The position numbers and the translations under genes were made by a program. Source: Nemertoderma westbladi (taxonomy: Eukaryota > Xenacoelomorpha > Nemertodermatida > Nemertodermatidae). From it: a stretch of 64,000 nt of DNA. This document shows, piece by piece, positions 33,438-43,696 of the stretch (position 1 is its first letter; every line of letters starts with the position of its first letter). Where the stretch lies: the NCBI GenBank assembly GCA_032718475.1, contig JAUCBJ010005574.1, positions 1 through 64,000 of the forward strand, read 5' to 3'. Below the pieces are notes generated by a model, which saw only the letters and a program-made list of their open reading frames with translations, did no database searches and was not told where the DNA came from.

Positions 33438-34044
33438 AAAGTACAAGATTATGCACTGGCTGGTCCTCACGGCGAAAGCAATGTCCTGCAAAGCGGAGGT
33501 GATTTTGTTCTAGTGTCAAGCTTGGGGGAACCAATGAGACACCTCCAATGTTATATAGTGTCTGGTTGGAGATGTGTGCATTGTACTTGACACAATGAAC
33601 CCGGCGTAGCATTATTGTGAATGTGCCATCCAGAGATTTGGTGTCCTCAGCAGTTAGAGCCCAGCATGGACTCCCATAGAGGAGTACTGGAACTACTGCT
33701 CTGCTGCCTTAAATAATCGGACCTTAAGTTTCCGATTAATTCTCAGTGACTTCCAAATCCTGGAAAGCCTATTCAAGGCTGCCCATGCCTTTCCCTTACG
33801 TATTCGAAGGTCCTCACCTGACTTCCGGATCCATGATCCCTGGTAACAGAAGTCATACATATGCTCAAGCATACTATCTTTTGAGCTTATGCTCATCCGA
33901 TCAGAGACTTTCTGAGGACTCTCAAAGTTAACTGTCAAAATTTTGGTCTTCCTGGAGTTAATAAAAAGACCAACACTAGAAGCAGCATGTTCTAATGAGC
34001 TGAGGAGCCGTTGGGCTCCCTCTAGTGATTCTGAGAGTACTCCT
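33438..34044 (-). pseudogene. LINE A inverted copy, 3' part
   Basis: Encodes on the minus strand the RT thumb (VGVLSESLEGAQRLLSSLE, INSRKTKILTVNFESPQ) and C-terminal segments as far as FRREDQPVHNLVL, with indels near 33705. It ends at 33438 beside the piggyBac scrap without the LINE A 3' end. Its upstream half continues at 35411-36937. The two parts were separated by the later LINE A insertion 34045-35398, shown by the duplicated GAGAGTACTCCT. Confidence 0.85.
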
Positions 34045-35398
34045 ACTACTAGGATCGGCATGCTGCATTGCAGCTGCATTTTTAAGAATGCTGTGCCGGC
34101 TTGTCAACAAAATTGCACCGCCACAACTCCCTATCACCCATGACATTTGCTAGATCATCCGCATCTTTAAGGCCAGTGTCCTTTAAGATGCGTCTCAAGA
34201 AAGTCATGGGCTGTCCACCATGCTTATTCACTCCATGAGGCTGCCAAAGTACAAGATTATGCACTGGCTGGTCCTCACGGCGAAAGCAATGTCCTGCAAA
34301 GCGGAGGCGGTTTTGTTCTAGTGTCAAGCTTGGGGGAACCAATGAGACACCTCCAATGTTATATAGTGTCTGGTTGGAGATGTGTGCATTGTACTTGACA
34401 CAATGAACCCGGCGTAGCATTCTTGTGAATGTGCCATCCAGAGATTTGGTGTCCTCAGCAGTTAGAGCCCAGCATGGACTCCCATAGAGGAGTACTGGAA
34501 CTACTGCTGCTCTAAATAATCGGACCTTAAGTTTCCGATTAATTCTCGGTGACTTCCAAATCCTGGAAAGCCTATTCAAGGCTGCCCATGCCTTTCCCTT
34601 ACGTATTCGAAGGTCCTCACCTGACTTCCGGATCCATGATGGGTCCACATGCTCAAGCATACCATCCTTTGAGCTTATGCTCATCCGATCAGAGACTTGC
34701 TGAGGACTTTCAAAGTTAACGGTCAGAATTTTGGTCTTTCTGGAGTTAATAAAAAGACCAACACTAGAAGCAGCATGTTCTAATGAGCTGAGGAGCCGTT
34801 GGGCTCCCTCTAATGATTCTGAGAGTACTCCTAAGTCATCAGCAAAGTCTAGATCAGTTAGGTACTTGGCAGGATTTCCTCGACTTCTGGAGCCAGTAGG
34901 TGGAGTTATCATCACCCCATCATCATTATGATGATCTAAGGACATGCGTAGAACATAGTCAACCACAATAATGAACAAGAATGGTGCAAGTGTGTCTCCT
35001 TGGAGGACGCCCCATAACACTTCAAATGGTTCTGTGTCACCGTCAACAGTAGACACAAATGTTGTCGAACCATCGTATACTGATCTGATTGCTGCAATAA
35101 TTTCATCAGGAATCCCATATAATGAAAGTATGCTGAACATACGTGAGCGAGAGACTGAATCAAAGGCCTTGAAGAAGTCAACAAAGATAACAGCCAGATG
35201 CCTGTCTTTCTTTTTTGATAATTCTTCAATTATCCTTCTAAGTGCCAAAATGGGCTCCATGGTCCCACGACCTTTACGGAACCCATTCTGATTTCCACGG
35301 AGCAGTCTCTCAATGGGATCCCTGATGCGATTTAATAGAATCCTATTGTATAGCTTTGCAGCAATCGAGATCAATGAGATTCCCCGAAAAGAACCATA
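34045..35398 (-). mobile_element. LINE A copy inserted into another LINE A (12-bp TSD)
   Basis: A 5'-truncated LINE A, minus strand, with an almost continuous ORF from 35374 to 34082. It carries QNGFRKGRGT, VDFFKAFDSVSR (motif A), GVLQGDTLAPFLF (motif B), LDFADDLGVLS (catalytic pair), ALTAEDTKSLDGTFTRMLRR and the LINE A terminus DKPAQHS. About 40 bp of 3' UTR and a TAGTAGT tail (34045-34053) follow. The flanking duplication GAGAGTACTCCT at 34033-34044 and 35399-35410 marks target-primed insertion into the pre-existing LINE A copy. This is the least damaged LINE A RT in the window. Confidence 0.9.
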
Positions 35399-35410
35399 GA
35401 GAGTACTCCT

Positions 35411-36937
35411 AAGTCATCAGCAAAGTCTAGATCGGTTAGGTACTTGGCAGGATTTCCTCGACTTCTGGAGCCAGTAGGTGGAGTTATCATCACCCCATCA
35501 TCATTATGATGATCTAAGGACATGCGTAGGACATAGTCAACAACAATTATGAACAAGAATGGTGCAAGTGTGTCTCCCTGAGCATCAGGAATCCCATATA
35601 ATGAAAGTATGCTGAACATACGTGAGCGAGAGACTGTATCAAAGGCCTTGAAGAAGTCAACAAAGATAACAGCCAGATGACTGTCTTTCTTTTTTGATAA
35701 CTCTTCAATTATCCTTCTAAGTGCCAAAATGGGCTCCATGGTCCCACGACCTTTACGGAACCCATTCTGATTTCCACGGAGCAGTCTCTCAATGGGATCC
35801 CTGATGCGATTTAATAGAATTATATTGTATAGCTTTGCAGCAATCGAGATCAATGAGATTCCCCGAAAAGAACCATAGAGTGTTAGGTTGCCCTTCTTGG
35901 GAACTGGCACCAACTTATTTGTTTTCATTTCTTGTGGGACTCTTTTTGTTCAGTACATGTTTACTATGATGGGATAGATGAGTTTTAAACACTCAGGTAT
36001 TTTAAAGACCTCAGGAGGAACACCATCTACTCCACTGGCACGATTGGTCTTAATGCTCTTTGCAGCAGCCTTCAATTCTGCAAAGGAGATATCAAAAATG
36101 GGAATATCTGGGAGTACAGACTCAGACACTTTTACTTCTATAAAGTTAGCAGGCAATACCCTGTCATTATTGAGGAGCTTTTCAAAGTGGGCCTTCCAAC
36201 CATTGAGGCGATCGGCTGGTGATTCAGCCTTAACCTTGGTGGTTGGTTGGCTTTTTCGACCAGCAAGCAAGTTGATCGATCTCCATGCCCGGGATGATTG
36301 CCTGCTGTCGTCAGCATCATTGATGGCATCAACCTGTTGGTTTATTAGCTCCTGTAAATTAAGAGAGTACTGCCTGTTCAGGGACCTAGATGCAGCCTTA
36401 ACTGCATTCTTGGCCGCTGTAGTCTGTTTGAGTCGGGACTCTTTCTGCGCCTTGTAGAGGTCATTTCAGCACTTCTGAATTTTGTTGTCAGTCCAGGGGG
36501 CCTGTTTCCTGTTTCGAGGGTATATAGGAACTGTTTTTGCAGCTGCTAACTTAACTGCCTCTGTGAAGGCAGTATAGCCCTCACAGTGATCTGCCGCCTC
36601 AGAGGCAAGAATCTCATACCTGTTGCTCAGCTATAGTGTGAAGCTGGATCTCACACTTGGCTGTTGCAACAGAGAGGACCAGTCATGCCGCGGCAAGGCA
36701 GATTTCGTTGTTCTGCTAGCATGCAGACTAAGTCTTACCTTGGCCACAATAAGGCGGTGATCACTGGAGAAGGGTTGTAGTGTAAATGCATTACAGTCTT
36801 GTATAGAGCTCTTGTATTTCCTACGAAACAGGATATGGTCTATCTGGGACTTGTGACCACTGGGTCCACTATGAGTCCATAGCTTTCCAGTTCGCTTCTT
36901 GAACTGGGTTCCAGCCGAAAACAATCCATTTCCAGAG
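35411..36937 (-). pseudogene. LINE A inverted copy, 5' part
   Basis: Continues 33438-34044 beyond the nested insertion. The minus strand encodes the end of the endonuclease (SQIDHILFRRKYKSS, PFSSDHRLIVAKV), the linker, ASGVDGVPPEVFK, SFRGISLISIAAKLYN, QNGFRKGRGT, VDFFKAFDTVSR and then ADDLGVLS. An internal deletion of roughly 160 bp removes the stretch between GIPD and QGDTLAP (near 35580). Frames are also broken near 35945 and 36465. It is cut at 36937 where the plus-strand 3' end of the host LINE A begins. Confidence 0.85.
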
Positions 36938-36955
36938 ATAATCGATTTCCAGAGA

Positions 36956-37228
36956 ACAAATCACCTCCGCTTTGCAGGACATTGCTTTCGCCGTGAGGAC
37001 CAGCCAGTGCATAGTCTTGTACTTTGGCAGCCTCACAGAGTGAAAATGCATGGTGGACAGCCCATGACTTTCTTGAGATGCATCTTAAAGGACACTGGCC
37101 TTGAAGATGCGGATGATCTAGCAAATGTCATGGGTGATAGGGAGTTGTGGCGGTACAATTTTGTTGACAAGCCGGCACAGCATTCTTAAAAATGCAACTG
37201 CAATGCATCATGCCGATCCTAGTAGTAG
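36956..37228 (+). pseudogene. LINE A 3' end (C-terminus, short 3' UTR, TAG tail)
   Basis: The plus strand encodes HLRFAGHCFRREDQPVHSLV through DKPAQHS and a stop at 37187-37189. Only about 40 bp of 3' UTR follow before the tail CCTAGTAGTAGTA. A very short 3' UTR with a short tandem-repeat tail is typical of RTE-type elements. It directly precedes the right copy of the 11-bp target-site duplication and so closes the insertion that began at 29543. Confidence 0.88.
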
Positions 37229-37239
37229 TACCCCTCGAC

Positions 37240-37538
37240 GATCAGCACTTCTATGCAAGACTCGCACTCTCAAGTACAATAACTTGATCTATGCTGCATA
37301 TTCTCACTCAGGGTCGATTTATGCGCGTGTTGCCGCATCCAGCAAACCTTACCCGATACAGAATGAGGAAGATATCCACACTCTCGGGGAATCACTTCGC
37401 TCGACCGTCAATTCTCGTAACAAGAACCGTGATGGTGAGAGAATCGCTTCACTAAGACGCACTGCTAGTCGCTCAAAATCAGCTACAAGAAATACCTTTG
37501 ATGCTCTCGCTTTAGACACGGAAACTGTAATCAACTAA
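37240..37538 (+). pseudogene. LINE B ORF1, 3' part
   Basis: Continues the protein begun at 29002, in the correct frame after the duplicated TACCCCTCGAC. The C-terminal domain reads RSALLCKTRTLKYNNLIYAA then GSIYARV and EEDIHTLGESL, typical of LINE ORF1 C-terminal domains. A basic, serine-rich tail (SLRRTASRSKSATRN) follows, with a TAA stop at 37536. The frame remains open upstream into the inserted LINE A only by chance. Confidence 0.85.
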
Positions 37539-38019
37539 CCACTGAGGTATTGTAAATCTCTCTTCTGCTTAGTTTTCTTTATGAACGGTTTAAACCTTCC
37601 ATTGGTGATGGGATAACTCTAAAAGTTATAATAATATTGCTGTATTCAGTTAGGTTGAAGTTGAAACCCTTTTCCTGTTCCTATTAATATTATAGAAGTA
37701 TAGACTAGGACCTCCTCCTATACGGTAGGCCTACTATTACAGTTTATATGCCTTACCCGATATTAAAATTTTTTTTTGTACAGCAGTTAGGGCATGCATT
37801 TAGCACTATGAGTAGTAGCCCACTAGCTTTCCTTTTCTTAATTCGGTAGCTGTCATACTTTTGTGTTTGTTTTACCCCTACCCCCCTCCCCCCCCCTACC
37901 CAATCGCCCCATGCTTGAATCTTGCTACTTTTGTTACGCACCCTTTACACCTTTTGACACTTTCTTCTCATGTTTGTACTGTAAGAATAAATTTCACTTT
38001 CCGTGCGGCACCCATCTAT
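37539..38019. other. LINE B inter-ORF region, nothing else seen
   Basis: Lies between the ORF1 stop and the start of ORF2 homology of LINE B. It contains a C-rich stretch (37876-37912) but no separate gene was recognised. Confidence 0.55.
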
Positions 38020-38533
38020 AGGCACCTGGCTCCGGAGGTTGCACTTCTGCCAGTGACGTTTTCGGCAACTTTTGCACTATTGAAATATTCCGTTTTCAAA
38101 CCATAAATAACGACCATATAGATATTTTTGACCTTCACGAGCAAGAAACTGATCCACGTAGTGACAATATCAATGATGTATTAAACCAAACCTTTAACCT
38201 TTCAACTTATAACGAGATTGATCCGGATAATAACTTAATCGATCTAAACATAATAGAAGGAATCATCTCGGAATTCAGCATCTCTGAATTAGAATTTAAT
38301 AAAAAAATTTCAAACTCTAAATCATCCGCTTCACTTTCAATTCTTAACTTAAATTGCCATAGTTTATCAAAAAATTTTCATCGCTAACAGATTTTCTTTC
38401 TATTATTAATTTTAAATTTGACATTGTTACTTTAAACGAAACATTTATTGCAGATAACGATTTTATAAAAGTGCCGGTTATCATGATCCTTTTTTCGATA
38501 ATAGAAAAGCTGGAACACTACATCGGGGAGGTA
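38020..38533 (+). pseudogene. LINE B ORF2, endonuclease N-terminus (truncated)
   Basis: A plus frame with NNDHIDIFDLHEQETD leads into SLSILNLNCHSLSKNF. It then shifts at about 38380 to SLTDFLSIINFKFDIVTLNE and again near 38477 to GYHDPFFDNRKAGTLHRGG. This is the beginning of an APE-type LINE endonuclease (N-x-x-SL then TLNET with the catalytic Glu). The order ORF1 then endonuclease fits one LINE. It is cut at 38533 where the segmental duplication carrying the SET gene begins. Confidence 0.75.
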
Positions 38534-40310
38534 CGGAGACATGATTTCTAACAAAATGTTTTGCTTTTGGGTGAAATGAAATTAACGACCAAGAAAACCC
38601 AATAATTGTTTGTTAATTTGAGACATTTCTCAATTTTGACAGACAAACAGACAGACAGACGTACAAACATTAAATAATCAATTTTTACGTTATATTTACC
38701 ACCGTTTGGCTTCTCTGTGTTACAATTATGACATGTTTGATTTGCCAAAAACCACATAAAACATTAAGAGTAAAATAGTGTTAATATATATTCATAGGAC
38801 TCATAGTTCCGTATGTTTATGTTTAATGGTTCCCAGGTCGATATACTTATGAAGCATTTCAACATATGTTTTTTCACTACCATCTAATTTTTCTTTTGAA
38901 TATTTATAATCATCATTAGTATATTCTCTTGGAGCAACAGCGATTTCATATATGTTATCTTTACTATCTCCATATAATGACAGAGTATCATCTTGTGGAA
39001 TATTCAAGGTATATGTAAGCCTATTCACCTTGTCTTCTAATGCTGCTAGAATATACCAGCTTAGAAGTTCCTCATTTTCCTCAATATCTCGATACGCTAT
39101 CATAAATACCCAGTTCCTTTTCCTAAAGGATCCCAAATTTTGTTCTTTTTCATGTCTTGCTAGGCGAATGTGGCGAGCCCAATTTGCCACTCTTGAGTCA
39201 GACACATCAAACAGCAGATCACTAGTAAGTTTCCATGGCACCCATTCTTCATACTCCTCAGCACTGTATTCAATTTCTCCAAAAACTGCACCATCCACAC
39301 GAAATATCGTCCCTGCAGAAATCTTCCGTGTTGCAAAGACCCCAGTAACATTAGAGTCGACTGTATAATTCCTTAACTCTGTTCCACTTGGCAATGTCTT
39401 TAAAACTCTGTCCTCGGTACCCATTGGAAACGCATCTCCTTCCAACCAATAGATGCTGTTCAACTTGATGGATTTGAACTTCCTGTTGATGATTTCATGA
39501 ATATATCCACGTGGGTTGATAAGTTTTGGAGCGAAGTCAGCATAAACCTTTGTGGGGGCAATGGGTGGCCGGTCTGAATGACAATCAACCTTAAATCCAT
39601 TCTCCTCATCAGCTAAACAGTTGTTACTCTGGATTGCTAGCAAATGTTTATCCAATATAACATACTCTGAGTAGTCTTCCATTGAAGGTAAATTAAAGTT
39701 ATAAGATATAGCATAACCAATACCATACCAAATCTTCAACTCATCACCAGCTCTAATTGGTTTATAGGCCAGATAGTAAATTCGATTGTTATCGAAAACA
39801 GATATAAGATTTTGCTCTTGTTCAAAATTAGCTGAATTTACATAACGGCACCAGTTGCTTGTTTCTGGATGTACTGCGTTCAGTGTTAGACGGTTTTCTT
39901 CTCCAGGTAAGACATTAAAAAAATCCCACTCCCAGCGGGGGTCTGTGGCAACTGATGGTGGATTGCTACCCATTTCATATAGAATTCCATCGAATTCCAC
40001 AAAAGTTCCTTTATCTAAGTCTATTTTCGCAAAGACACCAAGACCACTGTTTGGTATCATGGATTTCTTTAATACTAACTGATCTGGTAGAGTTAATTTG
40101 TCTCTACTTTCCACACCTACCTTCACAGCCTTGTCTGGTAGGAATGTTAACTTTGGAAATATTATGTTTGTGGAGGTTCCACTGATAGAAACAAATATTA
40201 ACAGAAAAAGCGACAAGGCTTTTGTCATTTTAACTATTTTCATAATGTATCTATTATATATCAACATAACCATTAGTTTAATGTGTTAATTTCGAAACAA
40301 TTTAATGAGC
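38534..40310. repeat. Segmental duplication, copy 1 (double PR/SET gene)
   Basis: Starting at ACATGATTTCTAACAAAATG (38538) this segment matches 51841-53690 in the same orientation: the 3' flank with (ACAG)n, the whole gene and a short 5' flank. Copy 2 has one extra unit of the ACAG-containing flank (about 68 bp). Confidence 0.9.
38801..40273 (-). CDS. Protein with two PR/SET (PRDM-type) domains and a signal-peptide-like N-terminus, copy 1
   Basis: 490 codons without introns. M16 is the better start because copy 2 keeps M1 and M16 but not M11; from M16 the sequence TKALSLFLLIFVSISGTST looks like a cleavable signal peptide. Domain 1 (66-187): GLGVFAKIDLDKGTFVEF, NWCRYVNSA (140-148), EQNL (153-156), ELKIWYG (179-184), a close match to PRDM SET domains. 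Domain 2 (306-410): GVFATRKISAGTIFRVDG, NWARHIRLA (364-372), EQNL (377-380), ELLSWY. N-glycosylation sequons N302 and N308 suit a secreted protein. PR/SET domains normally methylate histone lysines in the nucleus, so a signal peptide is unexpected. No zinc fingers follow. Catalysis untested; function unknown. The intronless structure suggests a retrocopy origin or a native single-exon gene. Confidence 0.85.
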   Translation of the reverse strand: MVMLIYNRYIMKIVKMTKALSLFLLIFVSISGTSTNIIFPKLTFLPDKAVKVGVESRDKLTLPDQLVLKKSMIPNSGLGVFAKIDLDKGTFVEFDGILYEMGSNPPSVATDPRWEWDFFNVLPGEENRLTLNAVHPETSNWCRYVNSANFEQEQNLISVFDNNRIYYLAYKPIRAGDELKIWYGIGYAISYNFNLPSMEDYSEYVILDKHLLAIQSNNCLADEENGFKVDCHSDRPPIAPTKVYADFAPKLINPRGYIHEIINRKFKSIKLNSIYWLEGDAFPMGTEDRVLKTLPSGTELRNYTVDSNVTGVFATRKISAGTIFRVDGAVFGEIEYSAEEYEEWVPWKLTSDLLFDVSDSRVANWARHIRLARHEKEQNLGSFRKRNWVFMIAYRDIEENEELLSWYILAALEDKVNRLTYTLNIPQDDTLSLYGDSKDNIYEIAVAPREYTNDDYKYSKEKLDGSEKTYVEMLHKYIDLGTIKHKHTEL

Positions 40311-40381
40311 TACAAATTCATTCCATACCTTTGATTCCATAGAGATCAGAAGCACCCGCACAGCACAGTAAACTGACGAAA

Positions 40382-40412
<31 letters not shown>

Positions 40413-40529
40413 GAAATTTAAGTTTTGAAATTAAAAAGTATGTGGCATATTAAATGTTTATTTATCATTAAAGCTTCGATAATAACTTCATAATATTCTA
40501 CTCTATTAAATGTTACACAATCTCCCTTA
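40311..40529. other. Short AT-rich spacer
   Basis: Contains a TA-repeat and poly-T near 40384-40412; otherwise nothing recognised. Confidence 0.5.
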
Positions 40530-43020
40530 ATACAACAACCATTATTACCATGGAAATGGATGGACGTTAGTAACAAGCTCAGCAGTAAGAAACTCGGCCA
40601 ATGCATCAATTGGAGGAGTAGGAATTCTGCTAAGCCCATTTGCACTACAGACCCTAAACAACATCGAATCTATAAATTCCATGGTCATGATTGCAATATT
40701 TGATGGGAATCCCAAGACAACAGTAATATGTTGCTACAGTCCAACCAATGCCTCAGAGCCAGAACAAGCAGTTAAGTTTTATGAAGATCTGACTTACTTA
40801 TAAAGGACATTCCGAAACACAATGTCAAAGTCATTGCTGGTGACCTGAATGCTCAAATTGGCCCAGAAGACATCAAGGGTTACTTACACACCTATAACAC
40901 CAGTTCGAAAAGAAATGGGTGCTTACTCTTAGACCTAATGGAAGAATGTGAATTGATGCCCACAAACACCACATTCTAAAAGAGTAAGGGGAAGCTATGG
41001 ACCTTTCAATACCCTAACGGAACCAAAGCACACCTGGATGACATCCTTATAAACAAAAAGTGGACAAACAGCATAATTAACAGTGAGGCATTGAGCTCAT
41101 TCAACCTGATAGGTTCGGACCACAGAATTGTGACTGCAGAGATCCGACTAATTATGAGAGCCAGCAAACCCAGGACAAGTAAGCGAATCAACTATGACTG
41201 GGAGAAACTCAGAACTGACAATGCTGTAAAGGATGCTTATACAGTAGAAGTTCAAAACCGCTTTGAAGCACTTCATTCAATGGATGAATACCAGTCTAGT
41301 GTTTCAATATACCATTATATAATAAAAGCCCACAAGGAATCAGCCAAGAGGCATATTCCCCTGAAACCCAAACGAAAATATTATGTGCCATGGCAAAACT
41401 CTGAGGTTACTTGTATGAAAGAAGATCTTAAGATCATGGGCCAGGGCAGTTTTCATTTCGGCATGAATGCTTTAAAGGGACCAGCCAGGGCGTATGCATC
41501 CTTAAGTGGTAGCTAAATGAGTACTGGAGTTTCCTCTGGGGAGTAAAGTTCTGGGGGGACCACACTGGAAATAAGTCGGGACCACACTGGAAATAAGTCG
41601 TCAGACTTTGTGCGTAATCCCTGGCCTAGTGGCTGAAGAAAATTTACTTTACTTTTACTTTGACCTCGGTGTACCAACAAACTATAATGAGATCTGTCTG
41701 CTTGTAGTAGCTGCCAAAATGTACAACAAAATGATTCTATATAGAATTAGACCTCATATAGAGAAACTGCTGCATAAGAGCTAAAACGGATTTCGACCAA
41801 ATAGATCAATAATAGCTCAGATACTTGCACTACGGAGACTGATTGAGGGAATTAAGCCAAAGAATCTCCCTGCTGTCCTCACTTTTGATGACTTCAAGAA
41901 AGCATTCGACTCAATCCATAGAGGTAAAATACTGGAAATCCTAAGAGCTTATGGAATACCAGAGGTAATTATGGCTGTCATTGGATTATTATATTGTGAC
42001 ATAGAAGCTCAGGTACTCTCACCAGATGGTGAAACTGAGTTCTTCTCAATCCTGGCTGGCGTACTGCAAGGTGACACCATTTATATTTGACTTGACACCA
42101 TTTTTACTTCCATTTCTATTTGTAATTGTACTGGATTACGCAATGAGGATGACCACAAAGGGTGAAGAGCTGAGATTCACACTACAAGAGCGCAGAAGTA
42201 GTAGATATCCGGCAGATATAGTCACAGACATCGACTATGCGGATGACATCGCCCTGCTCTCTAATACACTAGCAGATGCACAGCTTCTACTAAATAAAGT
42301 GGAGAGGGCTGCTGCTAAGGAGGTTGGATTGCATATAAATGCTACCATGACCAAATTCACGACTTTTAATGTTAATGGAAACTTGACAACAATTGATTAT
42401 AATCAATTAAGGAAGGTTGATGACTTCCACTACCTTGGGTCATGGATAGAGTAGCAAAAAATACATAGAAGTTAGGAAAGCAAAGGCAAGGGTAGCACTA
42501 TCAAAAAAGGATACTATCTGGAAATCAGATCTCTCCAAAAACCTGAAGACTAAGTTCTTTCGAGCCACAGTAGAAAGTGTACTACTTTTATATGGGGGTG
42601 AGACCTGGACACTGACGAAATCACTTGAACACCGAGGTTGCTACATAAGACTACTAAGGACAGCCTTACACATCTGCTGGAGACAACATATGACAAACGC
42701 CGAGCTCTATGGTACTATACAACCTGTATCAACCACTCTCCGTGTAGATTAAGATTCAAGTGGGCACTGCTGCAGAATTAAAGACGCGGTCATACCAGAT
42801 CTACTTTTCTGGCAATCAACACATGGAAAGCATACCCGTGGACGACCGGCTATAACATATATAAGGGATACTGAACTTGAAAGGGATAACATATATAAGG
42901 GGTACTGAACTTGAAAGAAACGAAATTGTGACAACTACAGTATGGAGAATCGGGAAGCCTGTAAGGATCTGATTTCCACTGTCCGAGTTCGCTCGACCTA
43001 GTAGTAGTCTTTTTACCAAG
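40530..43020 (+). pseudogene. Decayed RTE-like LINE (distinct from LINE A)
   Basis: The plus strand carries endonuclease motifs GGVGILLSPF, VICCYSPTN, VIAGDLNAQIG, HLDDILINKKW and SDHRIV (40600-41130), broken by stops at 40801 and 40978. After an insertion at 41516-41665 come RT blocks VVAAKMYNKMIL, NGFRPNRS, FDDFKKAFDSIHR (motif A), AGVLQGDT and then YADDIALLSN (42238). DDFHYLGSWIE and a C-terminus with KHTRGRPAITYI follow. A roughly 40-bp tandem duplication lies at 42853-42916. There are many stops and shifts; it is an old, inactive copy related to but clearly different from LINE A. Confidence 0.88.
41516..41665 (+). mobile_element. Small insertion with TTTAC-rich tail (SINE-like)
   Basis: Interrupts the LINE between its endonuclease linker and RT. 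It contains GGGACCACACTGGAAATAAG twice in tandem and ends in TTTACTTTACTTTTACTTT, a tail like those of SINEs or LINE 3' ends. The tRNA-like head is not convincing (TGGTAGCTAAATGAG near 41509 resembles an A box, but no B box was found). Confidence 0.4.
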
Positions 43021-43696
43021 TCGGAGTCCCCCACCCCATAAATATTCGCATGCTATTTTGGTATGAAGATAGTTCAATTACTTTTTTTACAGCTGGCCTG
43101 GCTGGACTTTCAAATTTGAAATTATTTAGGCACAACAACCCGTTAAAAAATGCCTACTTAGCAATATTTAGCCATCAATGTTGGCTTTAAATTTTGTCTC
43201 TTGAATATAATCTAGAATCATTAGAAATGTCTTCATCTGCAGATTCCGATTCTGAAAAGCGTTTTACATTTCACCTATAACCTTCTGAGATATTTTAAAA
43301 ATTCAAAGCTGTATTCAGCTCTGTGAACGCCCTTTTCGATGGTGCAGCACATGATTCGTTATGTTCATTCTGTTTTTAAGTGGAAAAAATATTCCCGTAG
43401 GTAGTAAGTGAGACAATTAAATGTACATATTTTAAAATTTACATTCACTTTTCTAAGAAATATATGGAAGTAATATTATTTTGGACAATTATTGTTATGT
43501 CATAGTCATTTGTAATTTGTATTTCGGATTTGTGAGTTGCCCTTATTAGTTGATTGTTGTTGTACCCGTGCTATTTGTGAAATATTTGTCAATAAATTTA
43601 TATATATATATATACATTTGACACACAAATCGAAATAATTCTAATGATTTTGACTAAATTCTAATATATTAATTACGTGAAATGAAGAAACAAGAT
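43021..43696. other. Spacer; part of a wider inverted repeat
   Basis: Bases 43203-43262 (TCATCTGCAGATTCCGATTC) match the reverse complement of 50400-50450, so the inverted symmetry of the neighbouring arms extends here. A short open stretch begins MSSSADSDSEK at 43228, but no gene can be assigned. Confidence 0.5.

Larger units (their letters stand above)
29543..37228 (+). mobile_element. LINE A full-length insertion, later filled by other elements
   Basis: The 11-bp sequence TACCCCTCGAC occurs at 29532-29542 and again at 37229-37239, exactly at the break in LINE B ORF1. Between them lie, in order: LINE A 5' end and ORF (29543-32301, plus), a gypsy-type 3' LTR and integrase tail (minus), a piggyBac scrap (minus), an inverted LINE A copy with its own insertion (33438-36937), and the LINE A 3' end (36956-37228, plus) finishing in TAGTAGTA. 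The simplest reading is one full-length LINE A insertion with a target-site duplication, followed by nested insertions and loss of about 270 bp of its interior. Confidence 0.8.
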
